Shown: piece by piece, positions 1 to 9,040 of the stretch
How the letters are laid out: the number at the start of each line of letters is the position of its first letter
Numbering within the stretch: the stretch's first letter is position 1
Assembly (NCBI GenBank): GCA_017527825.1
Contig: JAFXPO010000004.1
Coordinates: forward strand, 62,001-126,000
Source: Oscillospiraceae bacterium
Lineage (GTDB): Bacteria > Bacillota > Clostridia > Oscillospirales > Oscillospiraceae
DNA: 64,000 nucleotides
Direction: 5' to 3'
Made by a program: the position numbers and the translations under genes
The notes under the pieces: generated by a model
The model's database searches: none
The model's input: only the letters and a program-made list of their open reading frames with translations
What the model was told of the DNA's origin: nothing

Positions 1-65
1 AGCTTGCAAGAGTATAAAAGTCCATACAAACAGTCTAGCACAGTTGCCACAAATAGTCAAAAAGA

Positions 66-89
66 AAAAGCCCCTTTTGGGGCTTTTTT
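66..89 (-). terminator. Intrinsic terminator downstream of murA
   Basis: AAAAGCCCC-TTTT-GGGGCTTTT hairpin with A/T tails on both sides, ending 9 bp beyond the murA stop codon. The symmetric tails would let it work in both directions. Confidence 0.85.
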
Positions 90-97
90 CCAAAGCG

Positions 98-1396
98 CTA
101 TCCGATTTGTCGGGAAGCTGGGGCAGGCTCGTCGCTGTACTCCACGCTCTCGATGTCAGCGCCAAGAGAACGGAGTTTGCCGACGATATCCTCATAACCG
201 CGCTCGATATACTGCACGTTCAAAATCTCGCTGGTGCCGGGCGCTGCCAGCGCCGCGACCACCATCGCCGCGCCCGCCCGCAGGTCGAACGCCTGCACCG
301 TGGCGGCGTTCAGGTGACGGACGCCCTCGACGATCGCCGTGCGTCCTTCGACACGAATCTGCGCGCCCATGCGGATCAGCTCGCCGACGTAGCGGTAACG
401 GTTATCCCACACGCCCTCGGTCACGATGCTCGTGCCCTCCGCCAGCGCCAGTACCGTTGTGATCTGGGGTTGCATGTCGGTGGGGAAGCCGGGGTACGGC
501 AGGGTTTTGATGTTGGTGCGCGTGAGCGTACCGGTGCGGCGAATGAGCAGAGTGTCGTCCTTCTCAACGACCTCCACGCCCATTTCCAGAAGCTTTGCCG
601 TGATGCAGTCCATGTGCTTCGGGATGATGCCGCGCACCAGCACCTCGCCGCCCGCCGCAGCGACAGCGGCCATATAGGTGCCCGCCTCGATCTGGTCGGG
701 AATGATGGCGTACGTGCCTCCGTGGAGCGAATCCACGCCGTAGACGCGGATGGTGTCGGTGCCGGCGCCCTTGATGTTCGCACCCATCAGGTTCAGGAAG
801 TTGGCGAGATCGACAATGTGCGGCTCTTTTGCCGCGTTTTCGATGATCGTCGTCCCGTCCGCCAGCGCCGCTGCCATCATGATGTTCATGGTGGCGCCGA
901 CGGAGACGATGTCCAGATAGATATTGGCGCCCTTCATGCGTCCACCCTCGGCACGGGCGACAATAAAGTCTCCCTCGCGGACGTCGGCGCCCATGGCGGC
1001 AAAGCCCTTGACGTGTTGGTCGATGGGACGCACACCGCCAAAGTTACAGCCGCCGGGCATGGAGACCTCCGCGCTGCCGAAGCGACCCAGCAGCGCGCCG
1101 ATCAGATAGTAGGAGGCGCGCAGCTTGTGCGCCAGCTCCTGAGGAACATGGGTGGTATGGATGCGGGTACAGTCGATCTCCACATCGGTGGGGTTGAGGT
1201 AGCGCACGTTTGCGCCGAGCCGGGTCAAAATTTTAAGCAAAACCGTAACGTCTGAAATCTGCGGGACGTTTTCGATACGAACAACGCCGTCCACCAAAAG
1301 CGCGGCGGGAATAATCGCCACCGCGGCGTTCTTCGCGCCGCTGATGCGAACCTCGCCATGAAGTGGACGACCACCACGAACGATATATTTTTGCAT
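98..1396 (-). CDS. murA: UDP-N-acetylglucosamine 1-carboxyvinyltransferase (MurA)
   Basis: Cytoplasmic enzyme that transfers enolpyruvate from PEP to UDP-GlcNAc, the first committed step of peptidoglycan synthesis. The 432-aa length is normal for the family. The catalytic loop PGGCNFGGVRPID is present with its Cys at about residue 117, so the enzyme should be of the fosfomycin-sensitive Cys type. The N-terminal GAKNAA substrate motif (residues 20-25) is intact. It lies downstream of and co-directional with the walRK-yycHI operon but has its own promoter in a 190-bp gap. Many Firmicutes carry two murA paralogues; which one this is cannot be told from the window. Confidence 0.95.
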   Translation of the reverse strand: MQKYIVRGGRPLHGEVRISGAKNAAVAIIPAALLVDGVVRIENVPQISDVTVLLKILTRLGANVRYLNPTDVEIDCTRIHTTHVPQELAHKLRASYYLIGALLGRFGSAEVSMPGGCNFGGVRPIDQHVKGFAAMGADVREGDFIVARAEGGRMKGANIYLDIVSVGATMNIMMAAALADGTTIIENAAKEPHIVDLANFLNLMGANIKGAGTDTIRVYGVDSLHGGTYAIIPDQIEAGTYMAAVAAAGGEVLVRGIIPKHMDCITAKLLEMGVEVVEKDDTLLIRRTGTLTRTNIKTLPYPGFPTDMQPQITTVLALAEGTSIVTEGVWDNRYRYVGELIRMGAQIRVEGRTAIVEGVRHLNAATVQAFDLRAGAAMVVAALAAPGTSEILNVQYIERGYEDIVGKLRSLGADIESVEYSDEPAPASRQIG

Positions 1397-1526
1397 AGAA
1401 ACTCCTTATCGGAAAAGCAATAACGGCAAAATGCCGGTAAAATCTTTGTTATGATTCACAGAATGCGGGACACATATACGCGGAAAAAACAAATTAATTT
1501 GCCGCAAAAGACCGCATTCAAACTTA

Positions 1527-1555
1527 TGTATACCACATCTGCCGGAAAAATGCAA
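1527..1555 (-). promoter_or_regulatory. Sigma-A type promoter for murA
   Basis: Read on the minus strand: TTGCAT, 17-bp spacer, TATACA, about 130 bp upstream of the murA ATG. It suggests murA is transcribed independently of the walRK operon. The rest of the 1397-1586 gap shows nothing else convincing. Confidence 0.65.
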
Positions 1556-1586
1556 TGCCTTATCACAAATATTCGCTCGCGGCTGT

Positions 1587-2390
1587 TTAGTTGCTGCGGG
1601 AGAGCTCTCCACTTGCGGAGTTGACATAATAATCATTTACATCGGTGGTGATCCGCCAGACGGGGATCAGGCGCTGGGAGGCGGAGGCAGTGCTTTGAAG
1701 CAGATATCCGCCGCGGATATCACTGACCTCGGTGCAGACTTCGCCGCTGAGATTGCTGTAATCCAAAAAACGAACCAGCGCGGTAATTCCGTCCATGCCG
1801 TCGCTGAGTTCGGCGGGCTCGACGGGCGGCACAAAGGAGCCGGTGACGGAGACCAGCCGTCCGGCAAAAAAGACCAGCGTCAGTTCTGCGTTAAACACGG
1901 TGGCGCCGGGCAGCATCCGCGCGGCGCCGACCCTGCCGCTTCCGCCGTTGACGGTGGAATAGAGCGCACCGTAGCCATGCGCGGAAAAGAGAGATTCATA
2001 AAAGGCTTCCACGTCATCCACCTGCCGCTCCAGGGTCGCTTCGATCGCGCCACTGGAGCGCATGAGGCATTGACCGCAGTCGTTGGCGTAGCGGTAGATG
2101 CCGCCGCCCACGTCTTCCGCGGCGCAATCGCCGAGAATTGCCTCGGCAAAAGCCGCCTCCGCGGTGAGATCACGCTGCGGTTCCACAGGGGAAAGACGCA
2201 GCGCGCCGCCGGGAATGCGTCCGGCGTCCAGACGGACGCCGCTTGCCTCGTAGAGCTGCACCAGTTCTCTGGTGGCGCGACCGAAGGAAGCACTTTCCAG
2301 CGCGCGCCGGGTGACAAGCAGCACCAGCAAAAACGCGTTGGTCAGCGCAAGAATGGCGATGATGATGTTTTTGAGGCGCGAGCTGTTCAT
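1587..2390 (-). CDS. yycI: YycI-like regulator of the WalK kinase
   Basis: 267-aa bitopic membrane protein with a single N-terminal TM (about residues 8-26, IIIAILALTNAFLLVLL) and an extracytoplasmic remainder. In Bacillus, YycI and YycH form a complex that controls WalK through TM contacts. The assignment rests on position (last gene of walR-walK-yycH-yycI), topology and two-lobed extracellular length rather than a signature motif. The ATG at 2390 is chosen because the upstream in-frame extension lies within the yycH coding end. It starts 16 bp after yycH stops. Confidence 0.75.
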   Translation of the reverse strand: MNSSRLKNIIIAILALTNAFLLVLLVTRRALESASFGRATRELVQLYEASGVRLDAGRIPGGALRLSPVEPQRDLTAEAAFAEAILGDCAAEDVGGGIYRYANDCGQCLMRSSGAIEATLERQVDDVEAFYESLFSAHGYGALYSTVNGGSGRVGAARMLPGATVFNAELTLVFFAGRLVSVTGSFVPPVEPAELSDGMDGITALVRFLDYSNLSGEVCTEVSDIRGGYLLQSTASASQRLIPVWRITTDVNDYYVNSASGELSRSN

Positions 2391-2406
2391 GCGCGATCCT
2401 CCTGAT

Positions 2407-3717
2407 TCATTCCGCGATCCACGCGGGCGCGACCTCATCGCCCAGCGTGTCCACATAGGCGACGATCAGCTCCGCGCCCTGCCATACGCGGGCGATGGCG
2501 GCGGCTTGCGCGAAAGGCAGCAGAAGCGGTGTATCGTCGGTGACGGTATAGCTGCGCGCTTTGAATGTAAACGCGGTGACACGGTTGCCGTCGATGGTGA
2601 CGGAACCGGCGTGAGAACCGTCTGAATAGCGGATCAGTGTGCCGTTTGCCATCAGGTCGAAGGTGATTTCATAGCGATTGCCGTTCTGCGCCGCGTCGCT
2701 GAGGTAAAGCGCGGCGTCGCCGAGGCTGTCGCCGAGCAGGGTGAGCGCCAGATTCTGAGCCGTCGCCGCGGCTTCGGAGAGCGTGGGCGTGCCAGGGACC
2801 GCCGAGGGGACAAAATAGATCGAGCCGGGGACGGTCTCCGTCCCCTGATATTCGATGGTGCCGTCGGGACGCAGGTAGAGCGTGCTGGACACCTCGCGCA
2901 CGATGACCGTGCCGGAAGATTCCGTGAAACGGTTTTCGGTGTGGGCGTTGAACTCCGCGCGGCGCAGGAACTCGTCCTCGTTGCCGCTGAGCGCGTTGAC
3001 GGCGCTCAGCGCCGCGCGCGGGGCGGGATCGGACAGAATCAGGGTGCAGGGGGAAAGATCTCCATAGACGGGAGAAAACTGAAAGGCGAAGTTGGCGCCG
3101 CTCCCACTGCGGGAGGCGAGAAACTCGGTCAGCGACGCTGTGCTGACGGCGGTAGCGCAGCGGTAGTGAATACCGGAGCCGTCCTCTGCGTACAGCAGCG
3201 CGTCGTGCTCGCCCGACGGCGAGAGCAGAATCCGACGGATGACCGGCGGCACGGCGTCGGGCAGGGACACGCTCAGCATCTGCGCCAGCAGTTCCGTGTG
3301 CAGCGGGGCGGTGAAATCAAAGTACAGTCCCTCGGCACGCAGCGCACTGAGGAACACCGTGCTGCTGACGCGCTCACGCTCGTAGGCGGAGCCGATCGCC
3401 TCGCCCAGATAAGTGCCCGCCCGCTCGAATTCATCGCTGAGCGTTGTCAGCGCGTCCGCGCCCTGACGGGCGAAGCGGTTGGTGTAAACCATACGCACGG
3501 GAAACACAAAGCTTGCCGCGCCGGATGGCGCAGCTGCGGTGACGACGGCTTCCCGCCGTACACGATCCCGCGCCAGTTCCACCAGACTCCGATCGGATAA
3601 CGGACCGAACAGCGGCAGATTGGCAAAGAGCGCGAGGGCGGAGAGCGTCAGAAAGACAATGGCAAGATTCTGGAGGCGGCTTAAACGGCGCTCCTTTTTT
3701 CCGACAGATGCGTTCAC
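2407..3717 (-). CDS. yycH: YycH-like regulator of the WalK kinase
   Basis: 436-aa protein with one N-terminal TM (about residues 16-38, LAIVFLTLSALALFANLPLFG) and a large extracytoplasmic part, as in YycH. It is thought to signal cell-wall state to WalK together with YycI. Its ATG overlaps the walK stop by 4 nt (ATGA), indicating translational coupling with the kinase. Sequence divergence in this family is high, so the call relies on topology and gene order. Confidence 0.78.
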   Translation of the reverse strand: MNASVGKKERRLSRLQNLAIVFLTLSALALFANLPLFGPLSDRSLVELARDRVRREAVVTAAAPSGAASFVFPVRMVYTNRFARQGADALTTLSDEFERAGTYLGEAIGSAYERERVSSTVFLSALRAEGLYFDFTAPLHTELLAQMLSVSLPDAVPPVIRRILLSPSGEHDALLYAEDGSGIHYRCATAVSTASLTEFLASRSGSGANFAFQFSPVYGDLSPCTLILSDPAPRAALSAVNALSGNEDEFLRRAEFNAHTENRFTESSGTVIVREVSSTLYLRPDGTIEYQGTETVPGSIYFVPSAVPGTPTLSEAAATAQNLALTLLGDSLGDAALYLSDAAQNGNRYEITFDLMANGTLIRYSDGSHAGSVTIDGNRVTAFTFKARSYTVTDDTPLLLPFAQAAAIARVWQGAELIVAYVDTLGDEVAPAWIAE

Positions 3718-5489
3718 GACAGCGCCTCCTGACCCGTCGCCTGACGGATGGGCAGCTCCAGCCGCACGGTGGTGCCGGGACCGGGACGGTCAACAATGGA
3801 CAGTGAGCCGTTGTGTCGCTGCACGATCTCGGCGGCGATGGACAGCCCGAGACCGGTGCCGCCGGACTCGCGGGAGCGCGCCTTGTCCACACGGTAGAAG
3901 CGCTCAAAAATACGGCTGCGATCCTTTTCGGGGATGCCGATGCCGTCATCGGCGACCTCCATCCAGACCTTGCCGTCCGCGTCGCCGGCGGAGACGCGGA
4001 TGTGTCCGCCGTCCGGCGTATATTTGACAGCGTTGCTTAAAATGTTCAGCATGACCTGCTCGATGCGTCCGCGGTCTCCCATGATCATCGGCAGGCGCTC
4101 TGAATAGTCGCCCGTGAGCTCGTGACCGTGGCGCTGCGCCTCCAGCGCGATGGAGCGAAGCACGGCGTCAATGGCGTCGGCAAAGGGGAAACGCGCCATG
4201 ACCATCTCCGTGCGCCCGGAGTCCAACCGTGAGAGAGTCAGCAGATCCTGCACGATGTGCGTCATGCGGTCGGTCTCGCTGATGACGATGTCGAGGAAGC
4301 TGTTTTCCGTCTCGCGGTCAATGTCGCCGTTCGCGTCGCGGATGGTTTCGGCGTAGGACCGAATGTTGGTCAGCGGCGTGCGCATCTCGTGGGAGACGTT
4401 GGCGACAAACTCCTTGCGCCGCTCCTCGGTCCTGCGATGCTCCGTGATGTCGTGCAGCACCACCAGCACGCCGCCGGTCTCCTCGTCGGCGAAGGCGGCG
4501 AAGTACAGCTCCACCGAGCGTTCGCCCACGGTAAGTTCCGCCTCGGCATAGTCGCCGCGGCGCATGCCGAGCACCTGGGCAAAGGGGCGGATCGGCTCAA
4601 AGATTTCGGCGTAGACACACGCCTCCGGGGCGCGGTCAAGCAGCGCGACGGCGGCGGGATTGCAGTGCATGAGCTGCTGATCGGCATCGTAGGCGACCAC
4701 GCCGTCGGTCATGTGCAAGAACAGCGCGTCGAGTTTGCTGCGCTCGTTCTCCACCGCGTCGAGCGTGTCGTGCAAGACGCTTGCCATGTCGTTGAAGGTG
4801 GTGGTCAGGATACCGATTTCATCGTTGGAGTCCACCTCCAGCACCTCGTTGAAGTCGCCGCCGGCGATGCGTTCCGCGCCCTCGGTCAGCTTCTCAATGG
4901 GATCGATCATGGTTTTCGCCAGCAGGAAGCTCAGCAGCACCGATACCAGAAGCCCCACGAGCATCGCCTGCAAAATGATGAGCAGCAACTCGCCGTTGAG
5001 CTCGGAGACGGTGGCACGGTCATCGCGGATGTAGATGATAAAATGGTTGTCGCCGCCGGAGACCGGCACGGCGACGTCCATGTAGTTGGCGGCAATGTCG
5101 CTCTCGGAGCCGACGGAGCCGTTGCGCGCAGTGAGAATGTTGGCGGTCTGCTCCAACACCGCACCGCCCGCTTCGTCGCTTCCGGTGAGAAACGCGCCCG
5201 TGTCGGCGTTGAGGATGTAGTAGTTGCGGCTGCGGGAGTCGATGCCCAGCGTACCGGCATAAAGCTCCATCAGCGATTGCAGCCGCTGTGCGCCGTCCTC
5301 CTGCGCCGCCTCGGTTTTCAGCGCGGAATAAAAGGCGGCGTCAGAGAAGGCGTCGTTCATCTGTTCATAAAAGCTGTCGATGTAAAAGCTGGTAACGCTG
5401 GTCATCAGAAACGCGCCGACGACAGTCATCAGCGAAGTGATGAGCAGCACCAGAATCATCACGAGCTTCATGTGAAGACTGCGAAACAT
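3714..5489 (-). CDS. walK: Sensor histidine kinase WalK (VicK/YycG)
   Basis: 591-aa membrane kinase of the essential cell-wall-homeostasis two-component system. Domains in order: TM1 (about residues 9-31), extracytoplasmic PAS-like sensor (32-165), TM2 (168-192), HAMP (about 190-242), cytoplasmic PAS (about 250-350), HisKA with phospho-His 367 in NVSHEMRTPL, and HATPase_c with N-box NILSNAVKYTPDGG, DDGIGI and GGTGLGLSI. The start has AGGAGG upstream. It lies 37 bp after walR and overlaps yycH by 4 nt. This full PAS-HAMP-PAS layout is the standard WalK architecture. Confidence 0.93.
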   Translation of the reverse strand: MFRSLHMKLVMILVLLITSLMTVVGAFLMTSVTSFYIDSFYEQMNDAFSDAAFYSALKTEAAQEDGAQRLQSLMELYAGTLGIDSRSRNYYILNADTGAFLTGSDEAGGAVLEQTANILTARNGSVGSESDIAANYMDVAVPVSGGDNHFIIYIRDDRATVSELNGELLLIILQAMLVGLLVSVLLSFLLAKTMIDPIEKLTEGAERIAGGDFNEVLEVDSNDEIGILTTTFNDMASVLHDTLDAVENERSKLDALFLHMTDGVVAYDADQQLMHCNPAAVALLDRAPEACVYAEIFEPIRPFAQVLGMRRGDYAEAELTVGERSVELYFAAFADEETGGVLVVLHDITEHRRTEERRKEFVANVSHEMRTPLTNIRSYAETIRDANGDIDRETENSFLDIVISETDRMTHIVQDLLTLSRLDSGRTEMVMARFPFADAIDAVLRSIALEAQRHGHELTGDYSERLPMIMGDRGRIEQVMLNILSNAVKYTPDGGHIRVSAGDADGKVWMEVADDGIGIPEKDRSRIFERFYRVDKARSRESGGTGLGLSIAAEIVQRHNGSLSIVDRPGPGTTVRLELPIRQATGQEALS

Positions 5490-5526
5490 CCTTCCCGCCT
5501 CCTTTCATAAGAGGATTCAGCACACC

Positions 5527-6228
5527 TCAGTGTGCTGAATAGTAATACCCCACGCCCCGGCGCGTGAGAATCAGCGTCGGGTTGGCGGGATCGTCTTCGA
5601 TTTTTTCGCGCAGACGTCGCACCGTCACGTCCACCGTGCGGGCGTCATCCCCGACATAACCGTAGTTCCAGACCTGCTCCATCAGATCCACGCGGGAGAA
5701 AACCTTGTCCGGGTGGCTGGCGAGGAAGGTGAGCAGTTCGTATTCCCGCTGTGTAAGCTCCAGCGCGGCGCCGTGCTTGTAGACCTGGTTATTCTCCGCG
5801 TTGATTGTCAGCGCTCCGCCGGCGCTCATTGCCGGCTCGACGGACGCGGCGACCATAGCGGTGCGGCGGATGTTCGCGCGCACGCGGGCAATCAGCTCAC
5901 GCATGGAAAAGGGCTTGGTGATATAATCGTCCGCGCCGATTTCCAGGCCGAGGACCTTGTCCTCTTCCTCCTCGCGGGCGGTGAGAATGATGATGGGAAC
6001 GCTGTCCCCTTCCTCCCGCAGCGCCTTGCAGACGTCGAAGCCCATCATTTTCGGCATCATCACATCCAGCAAAATGAGGTCGGGACGCTCCGCGCGCGCC
6101 AGCGCGAGTCCCGCCTCGCCGTCGTATGCCTCCAGCACGGCGAAGCCCTCTCGCGTCAGGTTGAAGCGGATGATATCGACAATATTTTTCTCGTCCTCCA
6201 CAATGAGGACACGCTTTTTCTGATCCAT
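5527..6228 (-). CDS. walR: Response regulator WalR (YycF), OmpR/PhoB family
   Basis: 233-aa response regulator. The receiver domain has acidic pocket E11/D12 and phospho-acceptor Asp55 (LILLDVMMPK), plus the conserved Thr and Lys (ILTAREEEEDKVLG, ITKPFS). The C-terminal winged helix (about residues 130-231) includes LTQREYELLTFLA and RTVDVTVRRLREKIE. It is partner of WalK in the same operon and controls autolysin and cell-wall genes in Firmicutes. An ATG right after a C-run is used, with the SD (AAGGAGG) unusually far upstream (about 15 nt). Confidence 0.94.
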   Translation of the reverse strand: MDQKKRVLIVEDEKNIVDIIRFNLTREGFAVLEAYDGEAGLALARAERPDLILLDVMMPKMMGFDVCKALREEGDSVPIIILTAREEEEDKVLGLEIGADDYITKPFSMRELIARVRANIRRTAMVAASVEPAMSAGGALTINAENNQVYKHGAALELTQREYELLTFLASHPDKVFSRVDLMEQVWNYGYVGDDARTVDVTVRRLREKIEDDPANPTLILTRRGVGYYYSAH

Positions 6229-6255
6229 GGGGGGAAAATTCCTCCTTCGGCGGAT

Positions 6256-6798
6256 TTATTGCGCTTGCTGCCGCATGGCGTAAACCCGCAGCACACCGGC
6301 GACCGTCTTGGCGTCCGTCAGCTCGCCGTCTAGCACACGGCGCACCATTTTGTCAAAGGGCGTTTTTACAAGATCGAGGAATTCGTCCTCATCGGGCGAG
6401 GTCTCGCCGATGGTCAGCCCTTCGGCAAGATACAGATGCAGCACCTCGCCGTAAGCGCCGGGGGAAACGACCAGCGGTCCGAGGTCGGTGAACCGTTCCG
6501 GCGTCGCGCCGGTTTCCTCCTTCAGCTCACGCAGCGCCGCGTCGTGCGGGTCCTCACCCCGTTCCAGCTTGCCCGCGGGAATCTCCTCAAATACGCGGGA
6601 GAACACATACCGGTACTGCTTCACGGTCAGCACGTTGTCGTCGCTGTCAATGGCGATAATCGCAACGCCGCCGGGGTGGTCCGCCACCTCACGCAAGCCC
6701 TGCTTGCCGTTGGGCAGCTCCACCGTGTCCACATGCAGACGAAGTATTTTGCCCTCGTAGATGAGCTTGGATGATAGTTTCTTTTCGGTCATATCCAT
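6256..6798 (-). CDS. nudF: Nudix hydrolase, ADP-ribose pyrophosphatase type
   Basis: 180-aa Nudix enzyme, likely hydrolysing ADP-ribose or related nucleoside-diphosphate sugars. The Nudix box GX5EX7REUXEEXGU is complete (GKLERGEDPHDAALRELKEE, then TGA). The short N-terminal beta domain and the downstream acidic segment (SPDEDEFLDLV) fit the NudF subgroup. The ATG at 6798 has GGGAGG 8 nt upstream. It follows the GDPD-like gene by 4 bp and precedes walR by 27 bp, so it is probably co-transcribed with both. A longer upstream extension would run into the GDPD-like coding end and is rejected. Confidence 0.88.
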   Translation of the reverse strand: MDMTEKKLSSKLIYEGKILRLHVDTVELPNGKQGLREVADHPGGVAIIAIDSDDNVLTVKQYRYVFSRVFEEIPAGKLERGEDPHDAALRELKEETGATPERFTDLGPLVVSPGAYGEVLHLYLAEGLTIGETSPDEDEFLDLVKTPFDKMVRRVLDGELTDAKTVAGVLRVYAMRQQAQ

Positions 6799-6802
6799 GT
6801 CT

Positions 6803-7831
6803 TCAGCCTCCCAAATCCTTCGGATCAAGATAATCGGTATAGATCGCTTTGACGCCGGATTGCAGCAGCTTGTCTGCGTACTCCGCGTCGTTGATGGTGT
6901 GGATATAAACGTTGGTGTGGTGCGCTTCGGCGATGGATAGATAGCTCTCATCCCAGATTTCTTCGCTGAGCGTCAGCCCCAGAATGCCGTTTTGCTCGCA
7001 GAAGGTCACCTTGTTGTCGAACGACTCCTCGTTTCTGCCAAAATAATCCTGATACAGGGTGTATATATAGTGCGGGAAGTGGTAGATGCCATCCACCACG
7101 GTGAAGTGCTCCGGGGAGTATATCTGGACGATCATCCGGTCAAACAGATAACTCATGCCCAGCCGATGCGCCTCGCTGACCATGGATTGGAACTGCGCGG
7201 TGACCACCTCGTTGTCCAGCAGCTTGGTGTCCGTGATGATGCACACGTCCGGGTACTGCGCCATGAGCAGCAGCACGTCACGAAAGGACAGCGGCGTGTA
7301 TGTGCCGTTGATCGGTGTGGCGCGGAACACGTCCAGCGTCGGAATATGCAGCTGGTCGATGCCCGCCTGAACGCCGCCGAGCCAGTCGTGCCGCAGCACG
7401 GCGTATCCGTCCGAGGTCAGGCGCAGGTCGACCTCAAACACCCGCGCGCCGGCTTTATAGTGCGTGAGAAAGCCCTCCAGACAGTTAAGCCCGACCGCGT
7501 CGTCCACCGCGCCGAAAGCGTGGAGGACAACGCTGCTCTCCGCCAGAATCTCCGGTGCGCTGCGCTCTCCCTCCGGCTTGGCGAGTTCCGGCGGGATCGC
7601 GTTGCGGATGCGCTCCGCCTCCGCCGCCTCGCGCTCCTTCTGCGCCGCCAGCTCGTATGCCTCCAACTGAATGCGCGTGTCGGATAAATCCCGCCGCGCG
7701 TGCCGCCATTTGACGCTGAAGACAATGCTCAGCGTGGCGAGGGTCAGAATGATGATTGCCAGGGTCAGGGCGATCATTCGTTTGTAGAAAATGACGCTGG
7801 GGATTTTTTTCTCTCTCTTTTGGCTTGACAC
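6803..7831 (-). CDS. Membrane-anchored glycerophosphodiester phosphodiesterase-family protein
   Basis: 342 aa, GTG start behind GGAGGG. It has an N-terminal TM (about residues 20-42), a short charged coiled-coil-like segment (about 45-85), then a GDPD-type TIM barrel. VVLHAFGAVD stands where HRG is expected, and the metal-ligand motif EVDLRLTSDG and H in LRHDW follow. The catalytic first His is kept but the usual Arg/Gly context (HRG/HRGA) is altered to HAFG, so substrate or activity may differ. It would act outside the membrane on glycerophosphodiesters or polyglycerol-phosphate polymers. It is the first gene of the nudF-walRK operon, a wall-compatible context. The AT-rich gap upstream has two TATGAT -10-like boxes but no clear -35. 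Confidence 0.8.
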   Translation of the reverse strand: MSSQKREKKIPSVIFYKRMIALTLAIIILTLATLSIVFSVKWRHARRDLSDTRIQLEAYELAAQKEREAAEAERIRNAIPPELAKPEGERSAPEILAESSVVLHAFGAVDDAVGLNCLEGFLTHYKAGARVFEVDLRLTSDGYAVLRHDWLGGVQAGIDQLHIPTLDVFRATPINGTYTPLSFRDVLLLMAQYPDVCIITDTKLLDNEVVTAQFQSMVSEAHRLGMSYLFDRMIVQIYSPEHFTVVDGIYHFPHYIYTLYQDYFGRNEESFDNKVTFCEQNGILGLTLSEEIWDESYLSIAEAHHTNVYIHTINDAEYADKLLQSGVKAIYTDYLDPKDLGG

Positions 7832-7953
7832 AAGGATACCCTCCGGCCTGCAAATATCATATCCATATTATCATATCACAAATGCAGGGAAAATTCTACT
7901 GAAACTTGTTCGATTTGGGAATATTACATTTTAATAACAAAATCATTCGGCAC

Positions 7954-7982
7954 TTGTGCGCCGCGTAAAAATGTGTTATACT
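7954..7982 (+). promoter_or_regulatory. Sigma-A promoter for smpB operon
   Basis: TTGTGC, 17-bp spacer, TATACT. The -10 box lies 30 bp before the smpB GTG, so any smpB start upstream of about 7990 is impossible from this promoter. Confidence 0.8.
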
Positions 7983-8011
7983 CTTTCCCTGTCGACAAGG
8001 GGGTGTTTGCC

Positions 8012-8476
8012 GTGGCGGAGAAAAAGGGAATCAAGGTCATGGCGAATAACCGCAAGGCGTTCCATGACTACTTTGTTGAGGATAAGTACGAGGCGGGCAT
8101 CGAGCTCAAGGGCACGGAGGTCAAGTCCGTCCGCGCCGGAACGCTCAATCTGAAGGACAGCTATGTCATCGCCAAGAACGGCGAGGCGTATGTCCACAGC
8201 ATGCACATCTCGCCCTACGATAAGGGCAACATCTTCAACCACGACCCCGACCGTCCCAAGCGCCTGCTGCTGCACAAGCGGGAGATTGTCAAGCTCGCCG
8301 CGCTCGCCGCGCAGGATGGTTATGCGCTGGTGCCGCTGTCTGTTTACTTCAGGGACGCCAGGGTGAAGGTGGAGCTGGGCGTCTGCAAGGGCAAGAAGAA
8401 CTACGACAAACGCGAGGCCGCCGCCCAGCGCGATGCCAAGCGCCAGATCGACCGCGCCATGCGGGAACGCTACTGA
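8012..8476 (+). CDS. smpB: SsrA-binding protein SmpB
   Basis: 154-aa OB-fold protein that binds the tRNA-like part of tmRNA and brings it to stalled ribosomes (trans-translation). Recognised by NNRKAFHDYF, ELKGTEVKSVR, SYVIAKNGEAYVHSMHI, HDPDRPKRLLLHK and the basic C-terminal tail rich in Lys/Arg (KKNYDKREAAAQRDAKRQ). The GTG at 8012 is chosen because AAGGGGG lies 8 nt upstream and an earlier ATG-like start overlaps the -10 box. Its RNA partner ssrA lies 1.5 kb downstream, after two further genes on the same strand. Confidence 0.96.
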   Translation: MAEKKGIKVMANNRKAFHDYFVEDKYEAGIELKGTEVKSVRAGTLNLKDSYVIAKNGEAYVHSMHISPYDKGNIFNHDPDRPKRLLLHKREIVKLAALAAQDGYALVPLSVYFRDARVKVELGVCKGKKNYDKREAAAQRDAKRQIDRAMRERY

Positions 8477-8509
8477 TTACAGAAAGTAACAATACAGGAG
8501 GAAATCACC

Positions 8510-9040
8510 ATGAGCAATCCGCTTGTGACCATTGAGATGGAGGACGGCGGTGTGATGAAGGGCGAACTGTACCCCGAAATCGCGCCGAACACCGTCAACA
8601 ACTTCATTGCGCTGGCAAATTCCGGCTACTATGACGGTCTGATCTTCCACCGCGTCATCCCCGGCTTCATGATTCAGGGCGGCTGCCCGCAGGGCACCGG
8701 CACCGGCGGACCGGGCTACTGCATCAAGGGCGAGTTCACCGCCAACGGTTTCCAGAACGATCTCAAACACACCACGGGCGTGCTGTCCATGGCGCGCACC
8801 ATGATCCCGGACAGCGCGGGCAGCCAGTTCTTTATCATGGTCGCCGACGCGCCGCACCTCGACCGCGAGTACGCCGCCTTCGGCAAGATCACGGAGAACG
8901 CGGACAAGGCAATCGAGATCAGCCGCGTGAACCGCGATATGTTCACCGACAAGCCCAAGAAGCCGCAGACCATCAAGTCCATCCGCGTTGACACGCTGGG
9001 GGTTGAGTATCCGGAGCCGGAGAAGCTGAGCGAACGATGA
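8510..9040 (+). CDS. Peptidyl-prolyl cis-trans isomerase, cyclophilin type
   Basis: 176-aa cytoplasmic cyclophilin with no signal peptide. Active-site signatures FHRVIPGFMIQGG and the QFFIM strand are present, as are the GxLSMAR-type segment and the AFGKI stretch. It catalyses prolyl isomerisation in protein folding. AGGAGG precedes the ATG. It follows smpB by 33 bp and its stop overlaps the next start (ATGA), so smpB, this gene and the SDR form an operon. Confidence 0.93.
   Translation: MSNPLVTIEMEDGGVMKGELYPEIAPNTVNNFIALANSGYYDGLIFHRVIPGFMIQGGCPQGTGTGGPGYCIKGEFTANGFQNDLKHTTGVLSMARTMIPDSAGSQFFIMVADAPHLDREYAAFGKITENADKAIEISRVNRDMFTDKPKKPQTIKSIRVDTLGVEYPEPEKLSER

Noticed and set aside
1406..1636. 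76-aa minus-strand open frame between murA and yycI
   Set aside because: Overlaps the yycI stop and the murA promoter; no SD and no family resemblance.
7832..7930. Promoter for the GDPD-walRK operon
   Set aside because: Two TATGAT boxes are visible on the minus strand but no -35 at 16-18 bp; not annotated.
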